The notes below the pieces were generated by a model. The model was not told the origin of the DNA, made no database searches, and worked only from the letters and a program-made list of their open reading frames with translations. Positions 24,180-31,256 of a stretch of DNA of 64,000 bases are shown here, one piece after another. Position numbers and translations under genes: made by a program. Every line of letters starts with the position of its first letter. The stretch's first letter is position 1. This DNA comes from Streptomyces marincola (lineage in GTDB: Bacteria; Actinomycetota; Actinomycetes; Streptomycetales; Streptomycetaceae), in NCBI RefSeq assembly GCF_020410765.1, contig NZ_CP084541.1:3724501-3788500 (forward strand), read 5' to 3'.

Positions 24180-24899
24180 TCAGGAGCCGTCGCGGACGGC
24201 GAAGAACAGGCCGCGGCCCTGCGCGATGCCGGGCCTGTGCCGGGGCGAGAACCCGCTGTGGCGCAGCGCGGCCTCGTACTGGTCGCGCGTGTAGAGCCGG
24301 TGCCGGTAGACCTCGGAGAAGTGCCGCGTGCCCGACTTCGCGTCCGACGTCAGGTAGTGGACCTCCATGCGGGAGCTGTCGCCCTCGCGCTTGGAGTGCG
24401 ACACGCGGGCCATCGTCTGCCCCTCGGGCTCGATCACGTCGGCGGAGATGTAGCCGTCGATGAAGTCCTCCTCGAACCACCACGGTTCCGCGACGAGCAC
24501 GCCGCCGGGGTTGAGGTGGGCGGCGAAGCAGTCGAAGACGGCGCGCAGGTCGGGTTCGGTGTAGGCGTGGCTGATGGTGCCGAACAGGGAGATCACCGCG
24601 TCGTAGCGGCGGCCGGTGTCGAACGCCCGCATGTCGCCCTGGTGCAGCGTGGTTCCCGGCAGCCGCTCCTTGGCGACGGCCAGCATGTCGGGGGACAGTT
24701 CGAGGCCCTCGACCTCGTCGAAGTGGTCGGCGAGGTACACCAGGTGGCCGCCGGTGCCGCAGCCGACGTCCAGCAGCGAGGCCGCGTTCGGGGCCAGCTC
24801 GCGGATGAGGTCGACCACGTCGGCGGTCTCCCGCCCGTAGTCCTTGCCGCGCAACGTGTACACGTCGTCGTAGATCCTGGCGAAGTCGGAACCGTACAT
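24180..24899 (-). CDS. Aminosugar N-methyltransferase (DesVI/TylM1-like)
   Basis: 239 residues from ATG 24899, which has a perfect AAGGAGA ribosome-binding site 5-6 bases upstream; the longer frame from 24953 only adds residues read from a DNA repeat. The SAM motif is SLLDVGCGTGGHL (residues 41-53). The N-terminus MYGSDFARIYDDVY and the acidic post-I region follow the DesVI/TylM1 dTDP-3-amino-3,6-dideoxyhexose N,N-dimethyltransferases. It should methylate the C3 amine once or twice. In the pathway it follows the aminotransferase, whose gene lies directly downstream. Confidence 0.9.
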   Translation of the reverse strand: MYGSDFARIYDDVYTLRGKDYGRETADVVDLIRELAPNAASLLDVGCGTGGHLVYLADHFDEVEGLELSPDMLAVAKERLPGTTLHQGDMRAFDTGRRYDAVISLFGTISHAYTEPDLRAVFDCFAAHLNPGGVLVAEPWWFEEDFIDGYISADVIEPEGQTMARVSHSKREGDSSRMEVHYLTSDAKSGTRHFSEVYRHRLYTRDQYEAALRHSGFSPRHRPGIAQGRGLFFAVRDGS

Positions 24900-24906
24900 G
24901 CTGTCT

Positions 24907-24954
24907 CCTTCGGGGACGCCTTCGGGGAAGCCTGCGGGGAAGCCTTCAGGCAAG
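24907..24954. repeat. Tandem repeat, 4 x 12 bp at the ketoreductase/methyltransferase junction
   Basis: Units CCTTCGGGGACG, CCTTCGGGGAAG, CCTGCGGGGAAG and CCTTCAGGCAAG run end to end from 24907 to 24954. The array overlaps the stop of the 4-ketoreductase gene (24946) and ends 8 bp from the methyltransferase start codon. The 12-bp period equals that of the array at 27549-27608, but the sequence differs. Confidence 0.9.
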
Positions 24955-25950
24955 GGGGGCGGTGAGCGCGGCGACGGTGCGGTCCACGCCCTCGGACAGG
25001 GAGAGTTCCGGCTTCCAGCCGGTGACCGCGTGGAACCGCCAGGGGTCGATCAGCACGCTCTTGAAGTCGGTCACCGGGGCGTGCTCGGGCGGCTGGACGC
25101 ACTCCACGGGCACGGCGGGCGCGCCGGTGTGCCGCGCCACGGAGTCGGCCACCGTCCTGAACGCCTCGCCCAGCGAAGGACTCGACCCCGAGCCGATCAC
25201 CCAGTGGCCGCCCACAAGACGGTCCGGCTGGTCGAGCGCGGCCTCGACCGCCCTGGCCACGTCCGAGACGTGCAGCAGGTCCCGGCGCACGGTCCCGTCG
25301 TGCCACATCTGGATCGGCTCCCCGGCCAGCGCGCGCTTGATCATGAGGGAGACGACGCCGCGGTCCGCGTTGCCCGAGCCGGTCGCCTCGCCGAACACCG
25401 TGGGCAGGCGCAGGCTGATCCCGCGCAGCACGCCCTCCTCCGTGGCGGCCTTCAGCGCCTGCTCGGCCGCGAGCTTCTGCCGGTCGTAGGCGGTCTCGGG
25501 GCGGTCGGGCTCGCTGCCGTCGATGGGGTGCTCAGGCGGCACGCCGATCTGCGAGGCCGCGCCGCTGCTGACGACGACGGGCGGCCGGCCCGTTCCGATG
25601 CCCCGGCGCAGCACGGCGGCCAGGCCGCGGACGACGCCCACGTTGACCGCCTCGCTGGCGGGGTCGTTCTCGGCGGCGCGCCACCCCCCGTCGTTCAGCA
25701 GCACGTTGACGACGGCGTCGGCCCCGTCGACGGCGCGGGCCAGCGCCTCGGGGTCGGTGACGTCCGCCCGCAGCGTCTCGACGGCCGCGCGGCCCGCCTC
25801 GGGCACCGGCGGGCCGGCCGGCCGGCGGGACACCAGGCGCAGCCGCACCGGGCGGCGGGCCAGGGCGGCGGCGACGCCGGCCCCGACGAATCCTGACGCG
25901 CCGAGCACGGTGATGAGGGGAACGGGGGCCGTTGCTTCTGTGCCGCTCAT
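24946..25950 (-). CDS. NDP-hexose 4-ketoreductase (extended SDR)
   Basis: 334 residues from ATG 25950. The cofactor motif is VLGASGFVGAGVA (residues 15-27) and the catalytic pair is YDRQK (Tyr155, Lys159), with DLLHVSDVARAVEAAL and VTDFKSVLIDPWRFH in the substrate half. It belongs with UrdR/LanR/DnmV-type reductases that set the C4 hydroxyl as the last step of 2,6-dideoxysugar formation. Stereochemistry (axial as in daunosamine/rhodosamine, or equatorial) cannot be read from the sequence. The gene lies between the 2,3-dehydratase and N-methyltransferase genes. Confidence 0.85.
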   Translation of the reverse strand: MSGTEATAPVPLITVLGASGFVGAGVAAALARRPVRLRLVSRRPAGPPVPEAGRAAVETLRADVTDPEALARAVDGADAVVNVLLNDGGWRAAENDPASEAVNVGVVRGLAAVLRRGIGTGRPPVVVSSGAASQIGVPPEHPIDGSEPDRPETAYDRQKLAAEQALKAATEEGVLRGISLRLPTVFGEATGSGNADRGVVSLMIKRALAGEPIQMWHDGTVRRDLLHVSDVARAVEAALDQPDRLVGGHWVIGSGSSPSLGEAFRTVADSVARHTGAPAVPVECVQPPEHAPVTDFKSVLIDPWRFHAVTGWKPELSLSEGVDRTVAALTAPLA

Positions 25951-25991
25951 GGCGTGGTCTCCTCGCTGTGGCGCTTGGGTTGCGTCGCGGT

Positions 25992-27443
25992 TCACGGCCG
26001 GTGCGGGGGCGTCGCGCCCGGTGCCGCCAGCGCGTGCAGGCAGGCGAGCAGGCTGCGGGCCTGCACGTTGAGGTAGTTGCTGTGGTCGACCAGGGCGCCG
26101 AGCTGGTGCACGGGCAGCCACCGGTGCTCCGGCGGCTCGGGGAGCCTGCCGGTCTCGACGATGAGGTGCCGGTTGCCCACGCGGTCGAACCGGCCGCCCT
26201 CGTCGGACAGCCTGGTGTCGAACCGCACGGCGGCGGGGTCGGCGTTCAGGACCAGGTCGAGGAACGCGGGGCGGGCCGCCGCGGGCAGCACCTCGTAGTT
26301 GTCGACGTGGCACTGCACCGTGGGCGCCAGCTCCGCGACGTCGACGAGACCCGGCTCGGCGCGCAGGTGCATCAGGGCGTGCAGAACGCCGTCGATCGGG
26401 GTGACGAGCAGCGCGAGCAGCCCGGTGCCGCGCACGGCGAGCATCGGCTGGTCCCACGCGCCGACCTCGCGGCCCGCCGCCTCCACCCGGACGCCCACGA
26501 TGTCGAAGAACCGCCCGGTGCGGTGCCGCAGGCCGTCCTCGTCCCGCGTCCAGCCCGGCAGGTGGGACAGGGGGGCGCGTTCCGCACGCAGCAGGGTGCG
26601 GCTGCGGACGTCGGTGATCCAGCCGAGGACGGACCGCATGCCGTGCAGGGCGCCGGAGGCGGGGTCGAGCGAGCGCCACAGGGCGGCCGTGAACGCGTCG
26701 TCCGCCGCCCCGGGCGCGGCGGCGCCGGGGGCGCGGCGCGGCAGGCAGGCGAGGACGGTGCGGGTGTCCATGTTGACCAGGTCGTCCATGGCCAGCAGGG
26801 TGTGCAGCTGGCCCAGGGTCAGCCAGTGGAAGCCGTCGAGGACGGGCACGTCCTCGGTGGTCTCGACCACCATGTTCCGGTTGCGCTTGCGCAGGAACCA
26901 GGCGCCCTGCTCCGACTGCCGCACGTCGACCAGGACCCCGGCCGGATCGGGGTCGCGGAAGTGCTCCAGGTACGGGACCGGCCTGCCGCGGTGCAGCCCC
27001 AGGTAGTTGCTCCGGGTGGCCTGCACCGTGGGCGATATCTGGAGCCCGCCCACGTTGCCCGGCTCGGCTTTCAGCTGCATCAGGAAATGCAGGGTGCCGT
27101 CGAATTCCTTGGCGAGTATTCCGAGTATGCCGACTTCCGGCTGGTTGATGATCGGTTGGTGCCATTGCGGGACCGCGCTGTCCTGCGCGTGCACGGACAG
27201 GCCCTCGATACGGAAGAATCCGCCGCTCTCGTGCCGGAACGCGTCGGCCTCCGGCGGGCAGTGCCAGCCGTTCAGCTCTGCCAGGGGGACGCGTGTCGTC
27301 CGGGTCCAGACGCGGCTCTGGAGTTCCCGCCGCTCCGCCAGGAATCGGGCGGTGCCGGTGCGGGCGCCCTCGCGGGCGAGGGCGGAGGAGAAGACGCGGT
27401 GTTCCGTGTTTTTCTGCGACATGGCGGACACGGTGCTCGGCAT
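25992..27443 (-). CDS. NDP-hexose 2,3-dehydratase (UrdS/TylCVI/EvaA family)
   Basis: 483 residues built as two tandem copies of the PF03559 hexose-dehydratase unit. One spans about residues 25-230 and the other 250-470. Each has an RTRT-like stretch (SRVWTRTTRVPLAELNGWHC), a GxLxLLxQLKAEPGNV-type strand (HFLMQLKAEPGNV, HALMHLRAEPGLV) and a TVQA/CxxxNY element. The enzyme removes water across C2-C3 of dTDP-4-keto-6-deoxyglucose, opening the 2-deoxy pathway. Start 27443 has a GAAAGG site upstream; ATG 27422 is an alternative. It is the first gene of the 20-kb minus-strand operon. Confidence 0.93.
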   Translation of the reverse strand: MPSTVSAMSQKNTEHRVFSSALAREGARTGTARFLAERRELQSRVWTRTTRVPLAELNGWHCPPEADAFRHESGGFFRIEGLSVHAQDSAVPQWHQPIINQPEVGILGILAKEFDGTLHFLMQLKAEPGNVGGLQISPTVQATRSNYLGLHRGRPVPYLEHFRDPDPAGVLVDVRQSEQGAWFLRKRNRNMVVETTEDVPVLDGFHWLTLGQLHTLLAMDDLVNMDTRTVLACLPRRAPGAAAPGAADDAFTAALWRSLDPASGALHGMRSVLGWITDVRSRTLLRAERAPLSHLPGWTRDEDGLRHRTGRFFDIVGVRVEAAGREVGAWDQPMLAVRGTGLLALLVTPIDGVLHALMHLRAEPGLVDVAELAPTVQCHVDNYEVLPAAARPAFLDLVLNADPAAVRFDTRLSDEGGRFDRVGNRHLIVETGRLPEPPEHRWLPVHQLGALVDHSNYLNVQARSLLACLHALAAPGATPPHRP

Positions 27444-27548
27444 GGGGGCCGGCCTTTCTGCGGGACCGATACCGGACGGAGCGATGGGCCGACGCGGCGC
27501 GCTGTCGTGCCGGAGGGCGAGAGGCCGGACGCGTCGAGAAACCTCATC

Positions 27549-27608
27549 GAGGACTTCGTCGAGGACTTCGTCGAGGACTTCGTCGAAAAGTTCGTCGCGG
27601 ACTTCACG
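27549..27608. repeat. Tandem repeat, 12 bp x 5 upstream of the main biosynthetic operon
   Basis: GAGGACTTCGTC occurs three times perfectly (27549-27560, 27561-27572, 27573-27584), then as GAAAAGTTCGTC (27585-27596) and GCGGACTTCACG (27597-27608). It lies 105-165 bp upstream of the first gene of the operon, a position that suits promoter or operator function. The period of 12 bp is not an integral number of helical turns. Confidence 0.9.
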
Positions 27609-27783
27609 GCCGGGAGGAAAAGGGGAAGCGCGTCGCGTACGAACTCGCGAAAGGGAGGCGACGCCGGGTCCGGCGCGGTGGATTTGGGCACACCTCGCCT
27701 GCCGAAAAGAGCGTGACACGTGCGGCCCGCGCGTGTCAACCGACGTTTTCGTGACGGGCGGAGGGGAATGCGAAAAAGCACAG

Positions 27784-27813
27784 AGCCACCCATGACCATT
27801 GTCATGGGTGGCT
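27784..27813 (-). terminator. Rho-independent terminator of the two-component operon
   Basis: A perfect 13-bp stem (27784-27796 with 27801-27813) and a 4-nt loop. On the minus strand the stem is followed, after six bases, by a TTTTT run (27772-27776). It starts 36 bp past the response-regulator stop at 27849 and separates that operon from the biosynthetic operon. Confidence 0.85.
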
Positions 27814-27848
27814 TTCGCGTGCGCCGCGCCCCGCGGGGATGTGCCCGG

Positions 27849-28454
27849 TCAGATCCACCCGGCCTCGGTCGCGCGGCGGAACGCGACGATGCGGTTGCGG
27901 GCGCCGAGTTTCCTGATGGCGGACGACATGTGGTTGCGCACCGTTCCCTCGCTGACGTTCAGCGCGAGGGCCACGGCGCTGAGCTGGTTGCCCTCCCCCG
28001 CGTGCTGGAGCACTTCAGCCTCGCGGGCCGTCAGGGGGCTCTCACCGGCCGCGAGGGCAGCCGCGGCGAGGGCGGGATCGACATAGCGGTCGCCCCGGTG
28101 CAGCGCGCGGATGACGTCCCACAGCTTCTCCGCCGAAACCTCCTTGGTGAGGAACCCGCTGGCGCCCGACTTCAGGGCGCGCTGGAGGCGGCCGGGACGG
28201 GCGTGGCTGGTGAGCATGAGGGCGGGGAAGCCGGCCCGCAGGCACTGGAGTTGCTCGACCACCTGGATGCCGTCCATGCCGGGCATCTCGACATCGAGCA
28301 CGGCCAGGCCCGCGTCGTGCCGTTCGACGAGGCCGAGCACCTCGTCACCGCGTCCCGTGCTGGCGACGACGCGCATCCCCTCGGCGAGGCCGATCAGCGC
28401 CACCAGCGCCTCACGCGTCAGCCCCTCGTCCTCGGCGACGACGATCCTGATCAC
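27849..28454 (-). CDS. NarL/LuxR-family response regulator
   Basis: 201 residues from GTG 28454, overlapping the kinase stop by GTGA. The receiver domain has the acidic pair VVAEDEG, phospho-acceptor Asp54 in LAVLDVEMPGMDG, and FLTKEVS with the conserved Lys. The C-terminal LuxR HTH reads LTAREAEVLQHAGEG and then VSEGTVRNHMSSAIRKLGA. It pairs with the DesK-type kinase encoded just upstream. Being adjacent to the first gene of the biosynthetic operon, it is a candidate cluster regulator, but such pairs are numerous in streptomycetes and may equally respond to membrane or antibiotic stress. Confidence 0.93.
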   Translation of the reverse strand: MIRIVVAEDEGLTREALVALIGLAEGMRVVASTGRGDEVLGLVERHDAGLAVLDVEMPGMDGIQVVEQLQCLRAGFPALMLTSHARPGRLQRALKSGASGFLTKEVSAEKLWDVIRALHRGDRYVDPALAAAALAAGESPLTAREAEVLQHAGEGNQLSAVALALNVSEGTVRNHMSSAIRKLGARNRIVAFRRATEAGWI

Positions 28455-29620
28455 TGCCGACCCCCCGCCCGCGCCCCGCCCGGCGCCGCGGCCAGCGGGA
28501 CATCGGCCCGCACGCTGTACCAGGAGTCCGCGTGCGGCCCCCAGACCAGCACGCCGTCCTGGGCCTCCACCCGGTCGCGCAGGCCGAGCAGGCCGCTGCC
28601 CGCCTGCCCGTCCCACGGCCCCACGCCGTCGTTGCTGATCTCGAACGTGACGCGGTCGCACACCCGCGACAGCCGCATGCGGCAGCGCGCCGCGTCGCTG
28701 TGCCGCAGGATGTTGGTGACCGATTCCCGTGCGACCCAGGCGAGCGTCTGCTCGACGTTCGGGGGCAACTCATCGGGCACGTCGTCGCATTCGACGGCCA
28801 CGCCCGCCATGCGCAGCACGTCCACCACCTCGCCGATCTCCGCGGCGAGCCGCCGCATGCGGTAGCCGTTCGCCACCTCGCGCACGTCGGCGATCGAACT
28901 CCTGGACAGGTCCGCCACCGACTTCAGGGCGCTGCGCGCGCCCTCCGGGTTGGTGGCCACCAGGCGCGCCCCCAGCTCGCTCTGGAGCGCGATCACCGAC
29001 AAGCTGTGCCCGAGGACGTCGTGCAGGTCCCTGGCGAAGCGCATCCGCTCCTCGACCAGCGCCTCCTGCCGCTGCCGCGCGGCCGACCTGACGGCCTCCT
29101 GGTAGCGGGAGGTGATCCAGCCGACGAAGAAGTACGCGGTTCCCGTGGAGAGCACGAGCGCCAGCACGGCGAGCAGGTGGAAGGGGGAGAGGCCCTCGGC
29201 GATGAACGTCGCCCAGGTGGTGCCCAGCACGGGGAGTGCCAGCAGGGCCGCGAGCAGCAGCCGCACCGCCAGGACGACGACGCCGACGAACGTCATGGCG
29301 AGCCCACCGGAATGGGCCTGGAAATAAACGATGAGAACGATGGTCGCGCAGGAAAAGAGGCCCAGTTCCCGCCATATGTCGTCCGGTTCACGCCAGCCGC
29401 ACATCGCGCACCGGACCAGTCGGTAGCTCAGGGCGAGGAAGCACGAGGTGAGAAGTAAGACGGGCGCGATGTGCCCGGAGACAGGATCGTCGCTCAGCCA
29501 GTGGACTTTCGCATGGACGACGGCTGCCAGTCCGATCAGGATGACGACGGTTCCGGCGAGTCTGGCCGCCGAATCCACTTGCTCCCTGGTCGGTCCGGAT
29601 CTTTCTCCCACGTGGGACAC
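28451..29620 (-). CDS. DesK/NarL-type sensor histidine kinase
   Basis: About 389 residues. Roughly six membrane segments (residues 20-190) precede the HisKA_3 phosphorylation site FARDLHDVLGHSLSVIALQ, with the phospho-accepting His in DLHDVLGH. N-box ESVTNILRHSDA and G-box GSGLLGLRDRVEAQDG follow. It should phosphorylate the NarL-type regulator whose gene it overlaps. The start is uncertain: GTG at 29620 was chosen, and GTG at 29611 is nearly as good. The open frame continues upstream into sequence that does not look like protein. Confidence 0.88.
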   Translation of the reverse strand: MSHVGERSGPTREQVDSAARLAGTVVILIGLAAVVHAKVHWLSDDPVSGHIAPVLLLTSCFLALSYRLVRCAMCGWREPDDIWRELGLFSCATIVLIVYFQAHSGGLAMTFVGVVVLAVRLLLAALLALPVLGTTWATFIAEGLSPFHLLAVLALVLSTGTAYFFVGWITSRYQEAVRSAARQRQEALVEERMRFARDLHDVLGHSLSVIALQSELGARLVATNPEGARSALKSVADLSRSSIADVREVANGYRMRRLAAEIGEVVDVLRMAGVAVECDDVPDELPPNVEQTLAWVARESVTNILRHSDAARCRMRLSRVCDRVTFEISNDGVGPWDGQAGSGLLGLRDRVEAQDGVLVWGPHADSWYSVRADVPLAAAPGGARAGGRQ

Positions 29621-30029
29621 CCCCGAGTGCCTGATGAGAAACACTTGGCCGTCGCCCGGTAGCCGTGGGGGCGCGGCCTGGTCGGGGCCGCGCCGCCGAA
29701 GCACGGTTGAAGGCCGGGGTGGGGCAAGTGCGTTCTGGGTTCCGTTTGCCGGTCGCTGGGACGGGAAGTCGGTGCTACTTCGCTTCCGGGGCGGCCGTCG
29801 CGGCTTCTGCTTCTCCGGTCCCCTTGTCGCATTGCGAGGCCACACGCGGCAGCATGGCGATGATAGGCGCACAGGGCGTTGCCAGGGAAGGGTCGTGGGG
29901 GTTCAACAACGCTGTTGCGAAGGGTATTTGCGCATTCCGGGGAGATGATGGCCGCGCATGCCGGGGGCATGGTGGCGGGGCCCGCCCGGCGGGCCTGTCC
30001 ACCGCGTACGGCCGCCGATGCGCCGCCGG
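29621..30029. other. Gene-free region upstream of the sensor kinase gene
   Basis: About 410 bp between the kinase start and the StrR-type regulator stop. It contains a 9-bp perfect inverted repeat (29670-29678 with 29686-29694) and a short dyad in GTTCAACAACGCTGTTGCGA near 29901, both possible operators. Parts are less GC-rich than the surroundings, which fits a promoter for the kinase operon. No gene is supported. Confidence 0.45.
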
Positions 30030-31172
30030 TCAGGGGCGGCCCTGCGGGCCGTGGCCGGCGCGGTGTTCGGCGCGCTGTTCGACGCGCTGTGCGAACGCGA
30101 GCCAGGCCGCCGCGCAGTCCCGCGCCGCCGTCGCGACGAGGCCGGCGCAGTGGGCCGGTACCGCGTCGGCCAGCCGCTGCCAGGCCGCGGGCGGGGCCGC
30201 GTGGGCGTCCATGAGCCGCAGGATGCTGCGGCCCGCCTCGGAGAAGCGCAGCGACGGGTCGCGTTTCAGCTTCCCGAGCACCTCGCGCGCCCCCGACGCG
30301 CCGGCCCCCGCCGCCACCGCCGTGCCCGGCCCCCCTGTCGCCGGGGACAGCGGTGGCGCCGCCGCGGCGGGTGCCGCGTCGTCCCGGCCGGCCGCCGCCG
30401 GCCGGCCGCCACGGGCCCGTTCGGCCCGGGACGCGTCGGCGCGGCCCGCCGACTGCCGGCGCCGCAGGCCCGCGGGCACCGGGTGCTGGCCGGACTTCAG
30501 CCGGCGCCTGACGTCGTGCGCCGTGCCGATGGAGATGGCCGCCTCGCGCGCGATCTCGCGCAGGCTCGCGGCGGGGCGTTCGCTGATGAGCCGGCTGGCG
30601 AGCAGGCGGCCCTGCACCGCGTTCAACGGCCTGGTCCTGCCGTCCCTGCCCACCCGGCCGGCCAGCTGCGCGGCCTCGCCCGCGAGGCGGCGGCGCAGCG
30701 ACGCGACGCTCTTCGCGGACAGCCCCGCGATGTGCCCGATGGCGCGGTCCGACCACTGCGGATGCGTGCCGAGCAGGCGGCGGACGGCCGCGGTGCGGTC
30801 GGCGGTCGTCAGCGGCAGGCCGTGCACCACGTTGAGCCGCACGGCCAGCGCGAACAGGTCGTCCTCGTGGCCGTCGAGCAGCCTGGCCTCGATCGTCTCG
30901 CGTCCGCGCAGCACGGCGGCCCGCACCCGGTGCCGGCCGTCGATCACCCGCATCGTCGTCCGGTGCACGAAGATCGGGGGCAGCGCGTTCCCCGCCGACG
31001 CGAGCGCCGAGACGTGCTCGACGTCGAGGCCGGTCAGGCGGGGGGAGTCCGACAGCTGAAGCAGGGAGATGGGGACCACGGTGACGGGGACGCCGTCGAC
31101 CGGCTGGGTGGTCCGCACCACCGCGTGCCCCCAGGAGTGCTCGGCGAGATGCGCACCCGGTTCAACGCCCAC
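30030..31172 (-). CDS. ParB-domain pathway regulator of the StrR/NovG family
   Basis: 380 residues from GTG 31172, with GGAG 8 bases upstream. The N-terminal ParB-like domain reads VPISLLQLSDSPRLTGLD, then NALPPIFVHRTTMRVIDGRH and LAVRLNVVHGLPLTTADRTA. A helix-turn-helix follows (WSDRAIGHIAGLSAKSVASL). This matches StrR, NovG and Bbr, known activators of streptomycin, novobiocin and glycopeptide clusters. These bind GTTCRACTG-N11-CRGTYGAAC sites. A second HTH-like part (REIAREAAISIGTAHDVRRR) and a variable Ala-rich linker complete it. It is the prime candidate for a cluster-situated activator. It is divergent from a sensor kinase gene, 84 bp away. Confidence 0.85.
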   Translation of the reverse strand: MGVEPGAHLAEHSWGHAVVRTTQPVDGVPVTVVPISLLQLSDSPRLTGLDVEHVSALASAGNALPPIFVHRTTMRVIDGRHRVRAAVLRGRETIEARLLDGHEDDLFALAVRLNVVHGLPLTTADRTAAVRRLLGTHPQWSDRAIGHIAGLSAKSVASLRRRLAGEAAQLAGRVGRDGRTRPLNAVQGRLLASRLISERPAASLREIAREAAISIGTAHDVRRRLKSGQHPVPAGLRRRQSAGRADASRAERARGGRPAAAGRDDAAPAAAAPPLSPATGGPGTAVAAGAGASGAREVLGKLKRDPSLRFSEAGRSILRLMDAHAAPPAAWQRLADAVPAHCAGLVATAARDCAAAWLAFAQRVEQRAEHRAGHGPQGRP

Positions 31173-31186
31173 GCTTCAGCTCCACG

Positions 31187-31216
31187 TTGTCACTCGTCGG
31201 CGGTCTTCGGCATACT
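31187..31216 (+). promoter_or_regulatory. Candidate promoter for the two-module sensor kinase gene
   Basis: TTGTCA (31187-31192), an 18-bp spacer, then CATACT (31211-31216), within the 84-bp divergent gap. The match to the usual Streptomyces vegetative consensus is partial. Transcription to the right would give a short leader before the ATG at 31257. Confidence 0.3.
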
Positions 31217-31256
31217 ATGGGCGCTTTCCGCGGGCCGTGAGGGCTGTTCGACCCAC

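Larger units (their letters stand above)
27444..27848. other. Gene-free leader upstream of the biosynthetic operon
   Basis: About 400 bp between the 2,3-dehydratase start and the response-regulator stop, all transcribed to the left. It carries a 12-bp tandem array (27549-27608) and the terminator of the two-component operon (27784-27813). It is the best place for the main promoter of the polyketide/sugar operon, although no clear -35/-10 pair was identified. Open frames across it exist only because the 12-bp repeat keeps every frame open. Confidence 0.55.

Noticed and set aside
24900..24953. N-terminal extension of the N-methyltransferase (MPEGFPAGFPEGVPEG)
   Set aside because: It is read from a 12-bp DNA repeat, while the downstream ATG has a perfect AAGGAGA site and starts the family-conserved sequence.
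27272..27805. Open frames across 27.3-27.8 kb (for example 177 codons on the minus strand)
   Set aside because: A 12-bp tandem repeat keeps all frames open. The products contain simple repeats (DEVLDEVL, STKSSTKS) and have no family signature.
29895..29925. GTTCAACAACGCTGTTGCGA as a StrR-type binding site
   Set aside because: Only the first seven bases fit the left half-site; spacing and right half do not match the N11 consensus. Kept only as a possible small dyad.
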